A stretch of 64,000 nt of DNA from assembly GCF_014164585.1 (NCBI RefSeq), contig NZ_JACJFM010000002.1, positions 213,175-277,174 of the forward strand, in the 5' to 3' direction. Positions 37,967-62,266 of this stretch are shown one piece after another. Both the position numbers and the translations under genes were made by a program. Numbering within the stretch: the stretch's first letter is position 1; each line of letters starts with the position of its first letter. The notes beneath the pieces are model-generated. The model saw only the letters and a program-made list of their open reading frames with translations, had not been told where the DNA came from and ran no database searches. The stretch comes from Oceanospirillum sediminis. Lineage in GTDB: Bacteria; Pseudomonadota; Gammaproteobacteria; Pseudomonadales; Halomonadaceae.

Positions 37967-38881
37967 ATGGATTTTTCAGGCTGGTACCCTGTAGCCCTGC
38001 AAGAAAAAGAGCAACCACTGATTAAATGGACTTATTTTGGAGACCAACGTTTTACCAGACCATTCTTTTATGATGAACAGACAGGAAAACCTTATCAATG
38101 GCAGCCATTTGACTCCCTGCTCCAGGCCAGCTATCAGGAGATAGTGTCGCCTGCAGCCTTTTTCTTTCACAGCTCGCGCTGTGGTTCAACACTGCTCAGC
38201 CAGCAACTCTCCTTATCCGAACGCTTTATCAGCTTATCGGAACCAACCGGGCTTGACCTGATACTTCACTATGTCCACGATCTGGATAATCAGGATGAGC
38301 AGATCGCTCTGATACGCACTATGGTTCAGATACTCGGGCAGAAACGATTTGATCGCGAGAGCCACTTATTTATTAAAACAGACAGCTGGCATATCGCCTG
38401 GCTCCCCCTGATCAGACAAGCCTACCCAGAAGTGCCATGCTACTTTATGTTCAGGGAGCCCGAAGCCATTATCGCTTCTCATCAGAAGCTCAGAGGGCGT
38501 CAGATGGTACCTGGCGTGGTAGATATGAAAGCAGTACAACCGGATCTGAGTCAGGTCGAACCCTGGGATCTGGATCGCTATGCTCAGCAGGTACTATTGC
38601 GTTTTTTTGAACTGGCTATTCAGTACCACAAGCAAGGTCTGCTCACACTGATAGATTACAACACCCTGCCAGATTATATATGGCATGACCTGAACACAGA
38701 GCTTAACCTGCAATTCACTCTCAAAGAGATGAATATAATGCGACAGGCTTCAGGCAATCATTCCAAACGACCCGACCAGTTATTCCATGAAAAAAAGGCA
38801 TCTGATATACAAATTATCCCGGAACTATCAGCATGTTATCAGCAATTAAAACAATGTAATGCGATAGACAGTAAAGCCTGA
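37967..38881 (+). CDS. Sulfotransferase family protein
   Basis: A 304-residue P-loop sulfotransferase. The 5'-phosphosulfate loop is FHSSRCGSTLLSQQL (67-81), and FREPEAIIASHQKLRGRQM (about 162-180) matches the 3'-phosphate-binding Arg/Ser region. The N-terminal 60 residues are Trp/Tyr/Gln-rich and specific to this subgroup. It is next to cysC and probably uses its PAPS directly. The acceptor is unknown: the cluster's other products (hydroxylase, methyltransferases, giant surface proteins) make a secreted glycan, small molecule or surface protein possible. Confidence 0.88.
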   Translation: MDFSGWYPVALQEKEQPLIKWTYFGDQRFTRPFFYDEQTGKPYQWQPFDSLLQASYQEIVSPAAFFFHSSRCGSTLLSQQLSLSERFISLSEPTGLDLILHYVHDLDNQDEQIALIRTMVQILGQKRFDRESHLFIKTDSWHIAWLPLIRQAYPEVPCYFMFREPEAIIASHQKLRGRQMVPGVVDMKAVQPDLSQVEPWDLDRYAQQVLLRFFELAIQYHKQGLLTLIDYNTLPDYIWHDLNTELNLQFTLKEMNIMRQASGNHSKRPDQLFHEKKASDIQIIPELSACYQQLKQCNAIDSKA

Positions 38882-38979
38882 CTCATTGACTTTTCGTATG
38901 TAATATACCGGGTTATAAGGCGTAATAGCTTTATTAAAAGCGGCTTATTAAAGTCTCTGAAAAACATCAGGGGATAATT

Positions 38980-39699
38980 ATGAGCCGCTTCCTGCAACTG
39001 CCGTTAGTTTTTGATATCACACAGCTCAATCGTGATCTGGCAACACTGACAGATAAACTCTGGCACAGTCATATCAATCAACAAGCGCATGATGGTGGCT
39101 GGAGTGCATTACCGCTGCGTTCTGTTGGTGGAAGCATTGAACAGATTGCCGTCAAAGAAACAGATCAGTCTTTATACCAGGATACAGAGTACCTGACTCA
39201 TACCCCCTATTTTCAGCAAATACTCAGCCAGTTTTCCTGCCCATTAGTCTCTGTTCGCCTGATGAAACTCAAAGCAGGTGAAGAAATAAGAGAGCACACA
39301 GATCTTGATTTAGGCTATGAAAGTGGCGCTGTTCGCCTGCATATCCCCATTACCACTCATCCGGACATTCTGTTTCATATTGATCAGCAACCCATTCATT
39401 TCGGATCTGGAGAGTGCTGGTATATGAATGCGGACTTGCCTCACCGTGTGATTAATCCAACAGATACTGACAGAGTCCACCTCGTCATCGATTGCCTTGT
39501 AAATGACTGGATAGAAGCGCTGTTCAGCCGAGCTGGTTATCAGTCTATTAAGGTACAACATAAATACGGAGACCCTACCATCAATGACGACAACGTATTA
39601 CAGGTTATAGCTGAACTGGAGCGTATGGATACAGATGCAGGTCGGAAAATAGCAGCAAAACTGAAAAGCATTCACCAAAGCAATGCTCAGGCAGTCTGA
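38980..39699 (+). CDS. Aspartyl/asparaginyl beta-hydroxylase-like 2OG-Fe(II) oxygenase
   Basis: The 239-residue protein has a cupin-like 2-oxoglutarate oxygenase core. REHTDLD supplies iron ligands His106 and Asp108, RLHIPITTH follows at 119-127, and LPHRVINPTDTDRVHLVIDC gives His155 and the 2OG-binding Arg165. This is the pattern of the Asp/Asn hydroxylase family. Many bacterial members act on peptides or free amino acids. It lies 98 nt after the sulfotransferase, in the same direction. A hydroxyl group introduced here could be the later sulfation site, which is inference only. Confidence 0.87.
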   Translation: MSRFLQLPLVFDITQLNRDLATLTDKLWHSHINQQAHDGGWSALPLRSVGGSIEQIAVKETDQSLYQDTEYLTHTPYFQQILSQFSCPLVSVRLMKLKAGEEIREHTDLDLGYESGAVRLHIPITTHPDILFHIDQQPIHFGSGECWYMNADLPHRVINPTDTDRVHLVIDCLVNDWIEALFSRAGYQSIKVQHKYGDPTINDDNVLQVIAELERMDTDAGRKIAAKLKSIHQSNAQAV

Positions 39700-39850
39700 A
39701 AAGACTGCTCATGCTTAACAGACTTTCTGCGTGCGATTGCTATATAAAGCGATTCCGACAGCTATCTGTATTTGTCAGCATTCGTACCTTCAGATGATGA
39801 AACCAAACTGAATCAGATAATTCATTACCTGTACATTCGGGAGAAGAGAC

Positions 39851-41140
39851 ATGCCAAAACAAGATATTCAACATATTATCAACACTATCCTGATGGCCAG
39901 CCCAGAAGAACTATTCTCTCTGAAAGCAGAGACAGACCAACTGGTTAGTCTGCTATGCAAAGTAACAGATATCGACTTACACCCAGCTATTTTTCATGAC
40001 GAACATGCAACAGAAACCATGCATGGAAAAGCGGTATCGATGACAACAGCAGCCCAGTGCGCAGAAGAATTTATGCGCACTCAGGTCTTTTTGCGAGGTG
40101 TATTTCAGGCTATTCAGGATCAGCTGAAAACCCAGGATAGCATCAGGATTCTATATGCTGGCACCGGGCCCTTTGGCCTTCTGGTAGTACCTTTGCTACA
40201 TCAGTTTACCCCGGACAAAGTTCAGGTTTATCTGTTAGACATTCATCAGGAATCATTGGATGCTCTGCAAAAGCTGATTGAAATACTTGATGTCGATGAT
40301 TTTATAGAAAACCAGCAGTGTACAGATATTCTGCAATGGCCGATTGAACAACAGCAACCTTTCGACCTCATCATTTCAGAAACAATGAAAGCAATGCTGG
40401 ATCAGGAACCCCAGGTATCTGTTTTCCGTCACTTGATTCCTTTATTAAAACCTGAGGGGGAGTTGATTCCTCAGCAAATTCAAATTAAAGCCTGGCTGGC
40501 AGCTCCCCGATCCTACAATACTCACAGTTTTTATCTTGGCGAAATATTCACATTAGATCGGCAACAAACATATTTATTACACCAGCAAAGCAATCCCACT
40601 ATTAAAGGTAGCCTGGACATCCCTGAATACCCTGAAGTGTATAAAGATCTTAAGTTTACAACGGATATTCAGGTGTATGGCAGACACTGGTTGACCGAAC
40701 ATCAGTGCTCTCTTAACCTGCCAAAAGTCATTATAGGCACCTCTCCGGAGCCAGGCTCTCAGCTAAGGTATCAATACGAGATAAAACAACATCCTGAGTT
40801 CACTTTCGATTATGAAAGCTCTGATGACTTCTCTATTGAACAATTACCTGATCACTTCGAATTATCGGAAACAGGCATCCCATATCTGAAACGCTGCTGG
40901 TATAAGGCACAGTTATTAAAACAGAACCACTCTATCAACGACCTGCTACAAAAAGAGTCTGAACTGGACCAACTGCTATTTAATACCTTGTTGCCAGAAC
41001 CAGACAAGGGAAATGCCCTTCTGTATCAGAGCCACTCTCTTAATGAGTTTGAACGATACATGACCCATAGCCAACAACCACCCAATAACATTCATAAAAT
41101 AAACATTTTTACAGAAGAGCTCAGACGAAAACTTCAGTAA
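39851..41140 (+). CDS. Class I SAM methyltransferase, PRMT-like (first of pair)
   Basis: A 429-residue protein. Motif I is ILYAGTGPFGLLVVPL (100-115), the acidic strand end is YLLDIHQES (127-135), and a PRMT-like double-E loop reads ISETMKAMLDQEP (175-187), followed by FRHLIPLLKPEGELIPQQI (in parts). This resembles protein arginine methyltransferases or related enzymes, with a beta-rich C-terminal half. An N-terminal helical region of about 90 residues precedes the fold. The substrate is unknown. A diverged second copy follows after about 300 nt. Confidence 0.75.
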   Translation: MPKQDIQHIINTILMASPEELFSLKAETDQLVSLLCKVTDIDLHPAIFHDEHATETMHGKAVSMTTAAQCAEEFMRTQVFLRGVFQAIQDQLKTQDSIRILYAGTGPFGLLVVPLLHQFTPDKVQVYLLDIHQESLDALQKLIEILDVDDFIENQQCTDILQWPIEQQQPFDLIISETMKAMLDQEPQVSVFRHLIPLLKPEGELIPQQIQIKAWLAAPRSYNTHSFYLGEIFTLDRQQTYLLHQQSNPTIKGSLDIPEYPEVYKDLKFTTDIQVYGRHWLTEHQCSLNLPKVIIGTSPEPGSQLRYQYEIKQHPEFTFDYESSDDFSIEQLPDHFELSETGIPYLKRCWYKAQLLKQNHSINDLLQKESELDQLLFNTLLPEPDKGNALLYQSHSLNEFERYMTHSQQPPNNIHKINIFTEELRRKLQ

Positions 41141-41444
41141 ACCAGCTGAAAGAGGCTTATGCCAATGCCCTGGCTTCACCTGAGCTCATCTGGTTCTGAT
41201 AATAAAGCCAGAAAATAGCCAGCTGTAACTGGCGTCACATTACGACGACACCTGTAACCTTTCGTAATACTTTTTTCTAATCAATAGAAATAGCATACGG
41301 AAGTAGCTGGTTTTATCAGAGATTTTTCACAGGAAGTGATAACCACATCTGAAAATAAAGTGTTATCCGGTTTAATTCAGGAAAAAGCATCGCGTTCAGC
41401 ATGCAAACAAATTAATTAGCCTTATAAAACAATTGGAAAACAGC
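41141..41444 (+). other. AT-rich gap between the two methyltransferase genes
   Basis: About 300 nt without a credible gene. It is AT-rich and could hold an internal promoter for the second methyltransferase and downstream genes. No terminator-like hairpin with a T tract was seen. Confidence 0.4.
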
Positions 41445-42677
41445 ATGCAAAGACAAAAAATGTCGCAACGAGTCGAGTCAGATACTGCTGAAGTAACATC
41501 TGTTGATCCAAGACTTCAACAGATGCTTAATCAGTCAATCAGAGATCAGTTAAATCAATCTCTGAGTCAGGTTTCAGACGGTGAGCGTCAACTTTTGCTA
41601 AAGCAGTCTGTTCTGCAGCTGACAGAGAATATTATTCATAATAATTGCTCTCATGATGAATGGGTAGATTTATATAGCGAAACGCATCAGCACCTGATGT
41701 CCAGTTATCGGGAAGCTGACTTATCTGAAGAAGAAAAAAACCAATCTAACATTATAAAAACAGGATTGGTTATGTCTGTTGAATATAGTACAGGTACATT
41801 CAATGATATATACCGCGTCAATGCTTTTATTCGTGGTGCCTACCAGGCTATTAATAATAAGGAAAATCAGGAGACAATTCATATTGTTTATCCAGCTTGT
41901 GGCCCTTTTGCTCCTCTATTAATCCCTCTGATCAGTTACGTACAGCAAAAAAACATCAACAATAAAATTAAAATATCACTTATTGATATACAACCTGGGG
42001 CAATAAAAGCACTTGATCAATTAATTAATGACCTGGGAGTGAGGGAATATATTCATGAATTAGAGTGCATGGACATAATGGATTATAACCCGGGCTTTAA
42101 AATTGACATTTTAATTCTGGAAGCTATGCAGCATGGTATTACTCGAGAAGGCCATCTTTTCTTTGCCAGACATCTTGCACAATTTATGACAGAAGACAGC
42201 ATTCTATTACCAGAAGAAATTACCGTAAACGCATACGCTGGTATTTGTCAGACAGAGTTCGCAACTCAATGGGACGACCAGGATAGAACACACTCCTCGT
42301 TACAAAATGAGCAAACCAGAGGCTATAGGCAGCATATAGGAAAAGTAATCACTCTAACTCTGAAAAATATTAAAGATGCAACAACAGTATCTTTAGGAGA
42401 GTCTATTGAACTTATTGAAGGAGATATAGTAACTATTCCTGTCGATATAGGAAGTGATAAAGCCCTGCTATTATTCACAACAATCACTGTATTTAACAAT
42501 GAAAAAATCAGTGAATATGACTCAGGTATTACACAACCTATTTACATGCCGTCAGTATGTATGAATTTCAAACCCAAAGCCCCCCAACCAGACGACCTTT
42601 TAGTTAAAAGCGGTGACAATATAAGGTTTTACTACAAGATGGACGCAACTCCCGGCTTTCTGCCAGTAAAAGCATAG
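41445..42677 (+). CDS. Class I SAM methyltransferase-like protein, PRMT-like (second of pair)
   Basis: The start is the ATG at 41445, 8 nt after GGAAAA; a TTG four codons upstream lies on that box. The 410-residue protein parallels its neighbour: HIVYPACGPFAPLLIPLI (motif I), SLIDIQPGAIKALDQLI, then LILEAMQHGITREGHLFFARHLAQFM (in parts). Motif I has Ala-Cys in place of Gly-Thr and the acidic loop has one Glu less, so the active site may be altered. The DNA is visibly richer in A and T than in the core region. The formyltransferase gene starts 13 nt after the stop. Confidence 0.65.
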   Translation: MQRQKMSQRVESDTAEVTSVDPRLQQMLNQSIRDQLNQSLSQVSDGERQLLLKQSVLQLTENIIHNNCSHDEWVDLYSETHQHLMSSYREADLSEEEKNQSNIIKTGLVMSVEYSTGTFNDIYRVNAFIRGAYQAINNKENQETIHIVYPACGPFAPLLIPLISYVQQKNINNKIKISLIDIQPGAIKALDQLINDLGVREYIHELECMDIMDYNPGFKIDILILEAMQHGITREGHLFFARHLAQFMTEDSILLPEEITVNAYAGICQTEFATQWDDQDRTHSSLQNEQTRGYRQHIGKVITLTLKNIKDATTVSLGESIELIEGDIVTIPVDIGSDKALLLFTTITVFNNEKISEYDSGITQPIYMPSVCMNFKPKAPQPDDLLVKSGDNIRFYYKMDATPGFLPVKA

Positions 42678-42690
42678 CAGGTATAAAAAA

Positions 42691-43617
42691 ATGAACAGTA
42701 AACTTTCTGTCATCACTTCCAGCTGCGCTGCACTTTCTATGATTTCTTATTTATTTAATAAGAAAATGCTGGCAGGCGTTATCATTACTGGAGAAATGAA
42801 CCCTGATATTCAATCTCTGGAAGCACAGTTAAATCACAGCAATATTCCTTTTTGCTATACCAGTGAAGAAGACAAAATGATATCAGCACTGGTTTCCTGG
42901 CAAGCTATTGCAGGGGTTATTTTTTATTGCCGCTCAAAAATATCACTGCCTGTGATTAACACACCAGAAAAAGGCACGATTAATATTCATGCTTCTCCCT
43001 TACCAGCGTACCGTGGCCCGCAGCCTGTCTACTGGCAGATTCGCAATGGTGAAAAACAGACCATGCTGACAGCTCATATGGCGGTAGAGGAATATGATGC
43101 AGGAGATATTGTTGCACAACAAACCGTACCTGTGTCGGAGTACGATACTCACCACAGTCTTACAGGAAAATTATATAGTTATATTCCTGATCTGATGGAA
43201 AAAGTTATTAATCAGCTGGAAAAACATAAGCAGTTTATAACACAACCGCAAGCTGAAGCACCTTATTTTTATGCCAGAAATATAACAGATGAAGACCTGA
43301 AAATTAACTGGAAAACAATAACTGCGTCAGAACTTATTAATCAGGTCAGGGCAGGCAACCCTCAGTGCGGCGGTTCCATTCTGACATTGGGTAGCAATCA
43401 GGGGCAAGCCCAGCTATTACAGGCAAGTTATTCCGATTTACCTGTTCATAACATTCCTCCTGGCACAATTATTTGTGTCTCATCAGACAAGGGGCTTGTT
43501 GTAGCTTTAAAGGACCAAGCTGTACGTCTGGATATTATCGCCAATGCGGATGGTGTTTACGATGGTTTTAGATTTGCCTGCCTGTTCAGGCTCAGCTCAG
43601 CAATGAGCTTTTCATAA
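42691..43617 (+). CDS. Formyltransferase family protein (Fmt/ArnA-like)
   Basis: A 308-residue protein with the formyltransferase fold. The catalytic signature is INIHASPLPAYRGPQPVYWQI (about 108-128, with Asn and His), followed by VEEYDAGDIVAQQ supplying the Asp. A C-terminal OB-like domain follows from about 215, as in methionyl-tRNA formyltransferase. The core Rossmann start is degenerate (KLSVITSSCAALSMISYL), which argues against the housekeeping Fmt. Sugar-nucleotide or amino-acid N-formylation is possible. It lies 13 nt after the second methyltransferase, so it is probably cotranscribed. Confidence 0.85.
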   Translation: MNSKLSVITSSCAALSMISYLFNKKMLAGVIITGEMNPDIQSLEAQLNHSNIPFCYTSEEDKMISALVSWQAIAGVIFYCRSKISLPVINTPEKGTINIHASPLPAYRGPQPVYWQIRNGEKQTMLTAHMAVEEYDAGDIVAQQTVPVSEYDTHHSLTGKLYSYIPDLMEKVINQLEKHKQFITQPQAEAPYFYARNITDEDLKINWKTITASELINQVRAGNPQCGGSILTLGSNQGQAQLLQASYSDLPVHNIPPGTIICVSSDKGLVVALKDQAVRLDIIANADGVYDGFRFACLFRLSSAMSFS

Positions 43618-43662
43618 CCTAAACCCGGCAATTGTGCCAAGCATATAAAAAAGGAAGTCAAA

Positions 43663-44247
43663 ATGGATCCATTAATGACCACGATCTCTTATTGGGGAGC
43701 AAACTTCAATCCACGGGACTGGCTCTTCTGCGATCACTCGTTGTTGTCTATAGGCTCATTTCCTGCAGTTTACAGCCTTATCGGTACCATCTACGGAGGT
43801 GACGCCCGTACAACATTCTCATTACCAGATCTGAGAGGTCGTGTACCACTGGGTGCAGGCTACTCCCCGGGCTTACAGAACTATGTACAAGGTACCAGAG
43901 CCGGGCATGAGTTTGTGACACTTAGTTCTTCAGAGATTCCATCACTCAATCAGACTATGAGCTTGTCAGGATTATCCGCTAACTTGCCTATTAGCACCAC
44001 AACAGGAACAGTCTCTGATATGACTGGGGCGAATGCTGCCCTTGCCGTTGGATCAACAGATGTTGGTGGAGATGTTTACTCTACTCATATGTACTCCCCT
44101 TCTCCAACCGCATATAAAGCTCTTCCAATAACAGGAAGCGTTACAGCAACCGGTGGGGGAAATGGTAATTCCCATGAAAACCGTATGCCATACTCTGTAG
44201 TACAGTGCATTATTTCAATGAATGGTATCTATCCAAGCAGGAACTAA
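43663..44247 (+). CDS. Phage tail collar domain protein (microcystin-dependent-protein-like)
   Basis: A 194-residue protein with a good AAGGAAG box. The N-terminal collar domain has the typical pattern WLFCDHSLLSI, YSLIGTIYGGDARTTFSLPDLRGRVPLGAG (in parts). A Ser/Thr/Gly-rich middle follows, then the C-terminal motif HENRMPYSVVQCIISMNGIYPSRN (in parts). These proteins (MdpB-like) occur outside prophages in many bacteria, often near giant surface proteins; their function is not established. No other phage gene is seen here, so this is not a prophage remnant. The usual start Met is followed by DPLMTTISYWGANF. Confidence 0.88.
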   Translation: MDPLMTTISYWGANFNPRDWLFCDHSLLSIGSFPAVYSLIGTIYGGDARTTFSLPDLRGRVPLGAGYSPGLQNYVQGTRAGHEFVTLSSSEIPSLNQTMSLSGLSANLPISTTTGTVSDMTGANAALAVGSTDVGGDVYSTHMYSPSPTAYKALPITGSVTATGGGNGNSHENRMPYSVVQCIISMNGIYPSRN

Positions 44248-44253
44248 GCAATT

Positions 44254-44288
44254 GTGCGCAATAATCTTCCCCATAGCTTATTGCGCAC
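44254..44288 (+). terminator. Hairpin after the collar gene
   Basis: A perfect 11-bp stem (GTGCGCAATAA/TTATTGCGCAC) with a 13-nt loop is followed by TTTAAAT. It may separate the modification cassette from the DUF4347-adhesin operon or act as an attenuator. Confidence 0.6.
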
Positions 44289-44312
44289 TTTAAATAAACA
44301 GGGAAGGTAATA

Positions 44313-44830
44313 TTGGGTATGAAAAGAGGTATAAGGAGGCTGATAATTGCTGATAAAAGCATCTCTCAGATAAACGTCCTGATAGCAGACTTATCCGACA
44401 ATGGCATTTTATTATATATACCAGAAGATACTGACTCTATTACCGTCTTAACCAGAAAGATAGCTGCCAACAAAGGTGTTAATCAGGTTTATATCTTCAC
44501 ACATGGTTACCCGACTAGCCTTATTCATGGCAGTGAAAAAATAACCTCTACAGATCTATTCAAGCATAAAAAAGAAAGTGCCAGCTGGAACTTGTCATTG
44601 AGTATTGAAGCTGAAATTATGCTTTATGCCAGCAATATTGCTCAGGGGGGCACGAGCAAACAGTTTATAAGACAATCTCACGAATTATCAGGCTGCAAAA
44701 TCGCTGCTTCAAGCTATCCATTTGGTCATATACCTATTGGCAGCACTGGCAACTGGATGTTACCAGTCACAACCAGACATTATCTCCACTATTCATTAAT
44801 AAACTTGCTACAAAAAATTGGAGGCACACC

Positions 44831-44846
<16 letters not shown>
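44313..44846 (+). CDS. Stand-alone DUF4347 domain protein
   Basis: A 177-residue protein whose segments [21 protein letters not shown] and [16 protein letters not shown] (in parts) match DUF4347. That domain is normally the N-terminal part of giant cadherin/RTX surface proteins. Here it is encoded separately, and the giant gene begins within its last 16 nt in another frame. The start is a TTG at 44313 (GGAAGG 5 nt upstream) or an ATG at 44319. No signal peptide is visible. It could be a domain split from the adhesin by an ancient frameshift and now translationally coupled to it. Confidence 0.75.
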
Positions 44847-52318
<7,472 letters not shown>

Positions 52319-52331
52319 GAGCAGATGTTGA

Positions 52332-52363
52332 AGCCAGTCAGTTTACCAATAAACTGACTGGCT
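52332..52363 (+). terminator. Perfect hairpin after the adhesin gene
   Basis: A 14-bp perfect stem (AGCCAGTCAGTTTA/TAAACTGACTGGCT) with a 4-nt loop lies 13 nt after the stop. No T tract follows, so it may protect the mRNA 3' end rather than terminate alone. Confidence 0.5.
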
Positions 52364-52473
52364 ACTGACTCTGAGATAGCAAGCAGTGCTCCTGCACTTT
52401 GCTGCTGCAAGCAGGAGAGTACTGCCATCTCTTTTGAGAAACCGTTGTTCAGTTGCTGAGTGTTATCATACAA

Positions 52474-52500
52474 AAAAGCCGGGCATTCAACCCGGCTTTT
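52474..52500. terminator. Bidirectional terminator between the two giant genes
   Basis: The stem AAAAGCCGGG/CCCGGCTTTT with a 7-nt loop and flanking A and T runs lies midway between the convergent genes and can serve both. Confidence 0.9.
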
Positions 52501-52511
52501 CTGCAGATCTC

Positions 52512-60142
<7,631 letters not shown>

Positions 60143-60143
<1 letters not shown>

Positions 60144-61486
60144 CAGTACTCGTATTTCACACCAAAGGAGACAACATCCCGATCATATGTATACAGCTCA
60201 ATCGAGGAATCATTATTAATAAAGGAGGCATTCAGATTAAAATTCAGTTGCTTATTGAACTGATAACGCCAGGACAGGTTGAGAGCCTCATATTTATCGT
60301 GGCGGCGCACCCCATACAACCAGTCACGCCCCTGATACTGTGCATCCTGATAAATAAGTGCTGCTGTGGCGATATTGGCATCGGTTACAGGTAACTGCAG
60401 GCCCAGACTTCCACCCCAGAAATGTTTCTCAACCGATGCTTTACTGACAGTTGTAACATCATCCGGCGTTTCCAGACCGGAAAAAGCATTCGCAAACAGA
60501 ATAGGGCTGTGCCAGACAGGTAAAGTGGTATACAAATTACCACCACCGCTCAACTGAACTGAATCTCGCCAGGATATACTGCTATCAGGGTAAAGAAAGC
60601 GTGATGCTGTAATATAGCCACTAATCGCCAGAGTATTACTGAGGTTATGGCTCCAGTCACCGGAAACACTGAACATATTCCGGAAAGTATCGCCATCAGT
60701 ACGATAATTCTGCGCACTGGCCATCAACTGAAAACGATCATCCCGGTCCAGTTTGTAACGCCAGCCTCCGGTAACATCCAGGCTACTGTTATTAAAGCTT
60801 TTTTCTGAGTGATACCGTTTCTGATTCGCTCCGGCTCTGGCAAACAGGCTGTGCTGTTTATCCAGAGGTTTCGTAATTGATCCTCCGGCTTTGATCTGAA
60901 TGTAATGATCACCTTTACCTAACGACTCTTCTGTCAGTTCTACTCTGTTCAACTGATCTTCAGGTGCACTGTTCAAATTGCTGTCATGCCCCAGAATAGC
61001 TTCGGCATAAAGCTTTGAGGTGGTTTTATAAAGCTGTTCCCGTTTCTCAATAAGCGCCAGATACCGACGGATCTTGATGGCAACTGATTCTGGAGGATTC
61101 TTTTCCAGTACCTGAGAAAACTCTTTCTTCGCAGTCTCATTATCTTCCAGCAGATACATACCACGGGCATATTCCAGACGCACCCGATCATTCTCAGGAT
61201 GGACAATCAGCACTCGCTCCAGAGCCATAGTGCCTTCTCCTGCATAGCCGGAATCAACAGCAGCAATGCCAAAATAAAAGTCAAACAGAGGATCACCTTC
61301 CAGTTCCTGCAGCCATTCTGCTGCCATCTGATAGGCTTCAGCTGATTTGCCCTGTTCTGTAAGAGTCTTGAGCTGTTTGATACGAAGTTGAGAGTCACTG
61401 TCAGCCAGTACCAGAGTACTGCCCAGAAGAGTTATGCATGCCAGTGCATTTTTTATATGATGGTCCAATCTGGAATACCGGGACAT
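60143..61486 (-). CDS. Slam-like outer-membrane protein (TPR + beta-barrel, DUF560-type)
   Basis: A 447-residue protein. It has a signal peptide ([13 protein letters not shown]), an N-terminal TPR region (about 33-155: [37 protein letters not shown] in parts) and a C-terminal beta-barrel of alternating strands ending in KYEY. TPR plus a barrel with [12 protein letters not shown]-like opening (here [16 protein letters not shown]) is the layout of surface lipoprotein assembly modulators. These move TbpB-like proteins across the outer membrane. Its stop overlaps the FecR gene start, which makes that protein the likely client. AAAAGG lies 6 nt before the ATG. Confidence 0.82.
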
Positions 61487-62184
61487 AAGATGCCTTTTAA
61501 TGTAGGTCTTCTACTTTTACAGATTCGGTTACATACCTGAAAAAGTATTTTGATATTATCCAGCCAATGGATGACGTATACAGCAACGCCTGGCAGAGAG
61601 ATCTTTTTCCAGGCAATCATGAATACATCTAATACAAAAGCAAAAACTTGTTTATTTTATTAATAAAAGCTATTTACCGCTCCCACTCAATACATTTGAA
61701 AGACATGAAGAAGGTTACGAAACGGCAAAGGAAAAGTAGAGTTTTTACACACTAACGAACAATTAGTAAAGAAATACTCAAAAGTAATGTAAAAAACAGG
61801 AGACAGGTCACTACAACGCCTGACATAACTGTTTCCTGTGCCATCATACGCACCTGAAAGTCTTGTCATATATGGCCTGCAGAGCGTCAGTCCTGAAAAG
61901 TCAGGATGATAAAAAGTAGCAAAGAAACATTACAGCAGTCATTGAGATAGTATCGGTCAATCCTGTTATCAATTTGCCAAAAGTGATAGCGAAGGTATTT
62001 TATATTTAACAGCTATCCCATAGATCATAAGACCTGATCAGTTATGAATATCAATTATTTTTTTCATAATTAAAATAGCACCCAATATAAAAAGATATAT
62101 TATATCATTACATCTGTATTTTATGGATGATTACAAACTGTAATGGTGATCACTCCCCTGATCTGTCACACCTGTTCAGGAATG
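61487..62184. other. AT-rich non-coding region upstream of the Slam-like gene
   Basis: About 700 nt with no credible gene on either strand and a clearly higher A+T content than the flanks, especially 62050-62130. It should carry the promoter of the Slam-like/FecR operon. No riboswitch, tRNA or strong inverted repeat was recognised. Confidence 0.5.
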
Positions 62185-62187
62185 AAA

Positions 62188-62215
62188 AATGCCAGGCTTA
62201 TCAGGCCCGGCATTT
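62188..62215 (-). terminator. Terminator of the right-edge paralogue
   Basis: On the minus strand the stem AAATGCCGGGC/GCCTGGCATTT with one G-U pair and a 6-nt loop is followed by TTCATTCC. It is about 50 nt after the stop at 62267. Confidence 0.8.
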
Positions 62216-62266
62216 CTACAGTATTTAAAGCTATTACAGAAAGAGAACAAGAAGCTCACGGCTGCA

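Noticed and set aside
43663-44247. Prophage remnant, suggested by a tail-collar domain
   Set aside because: No capsid, terminase, integrase, att repeats or other phage gene is nearby; such collar proteins occur as stand-alone genes.
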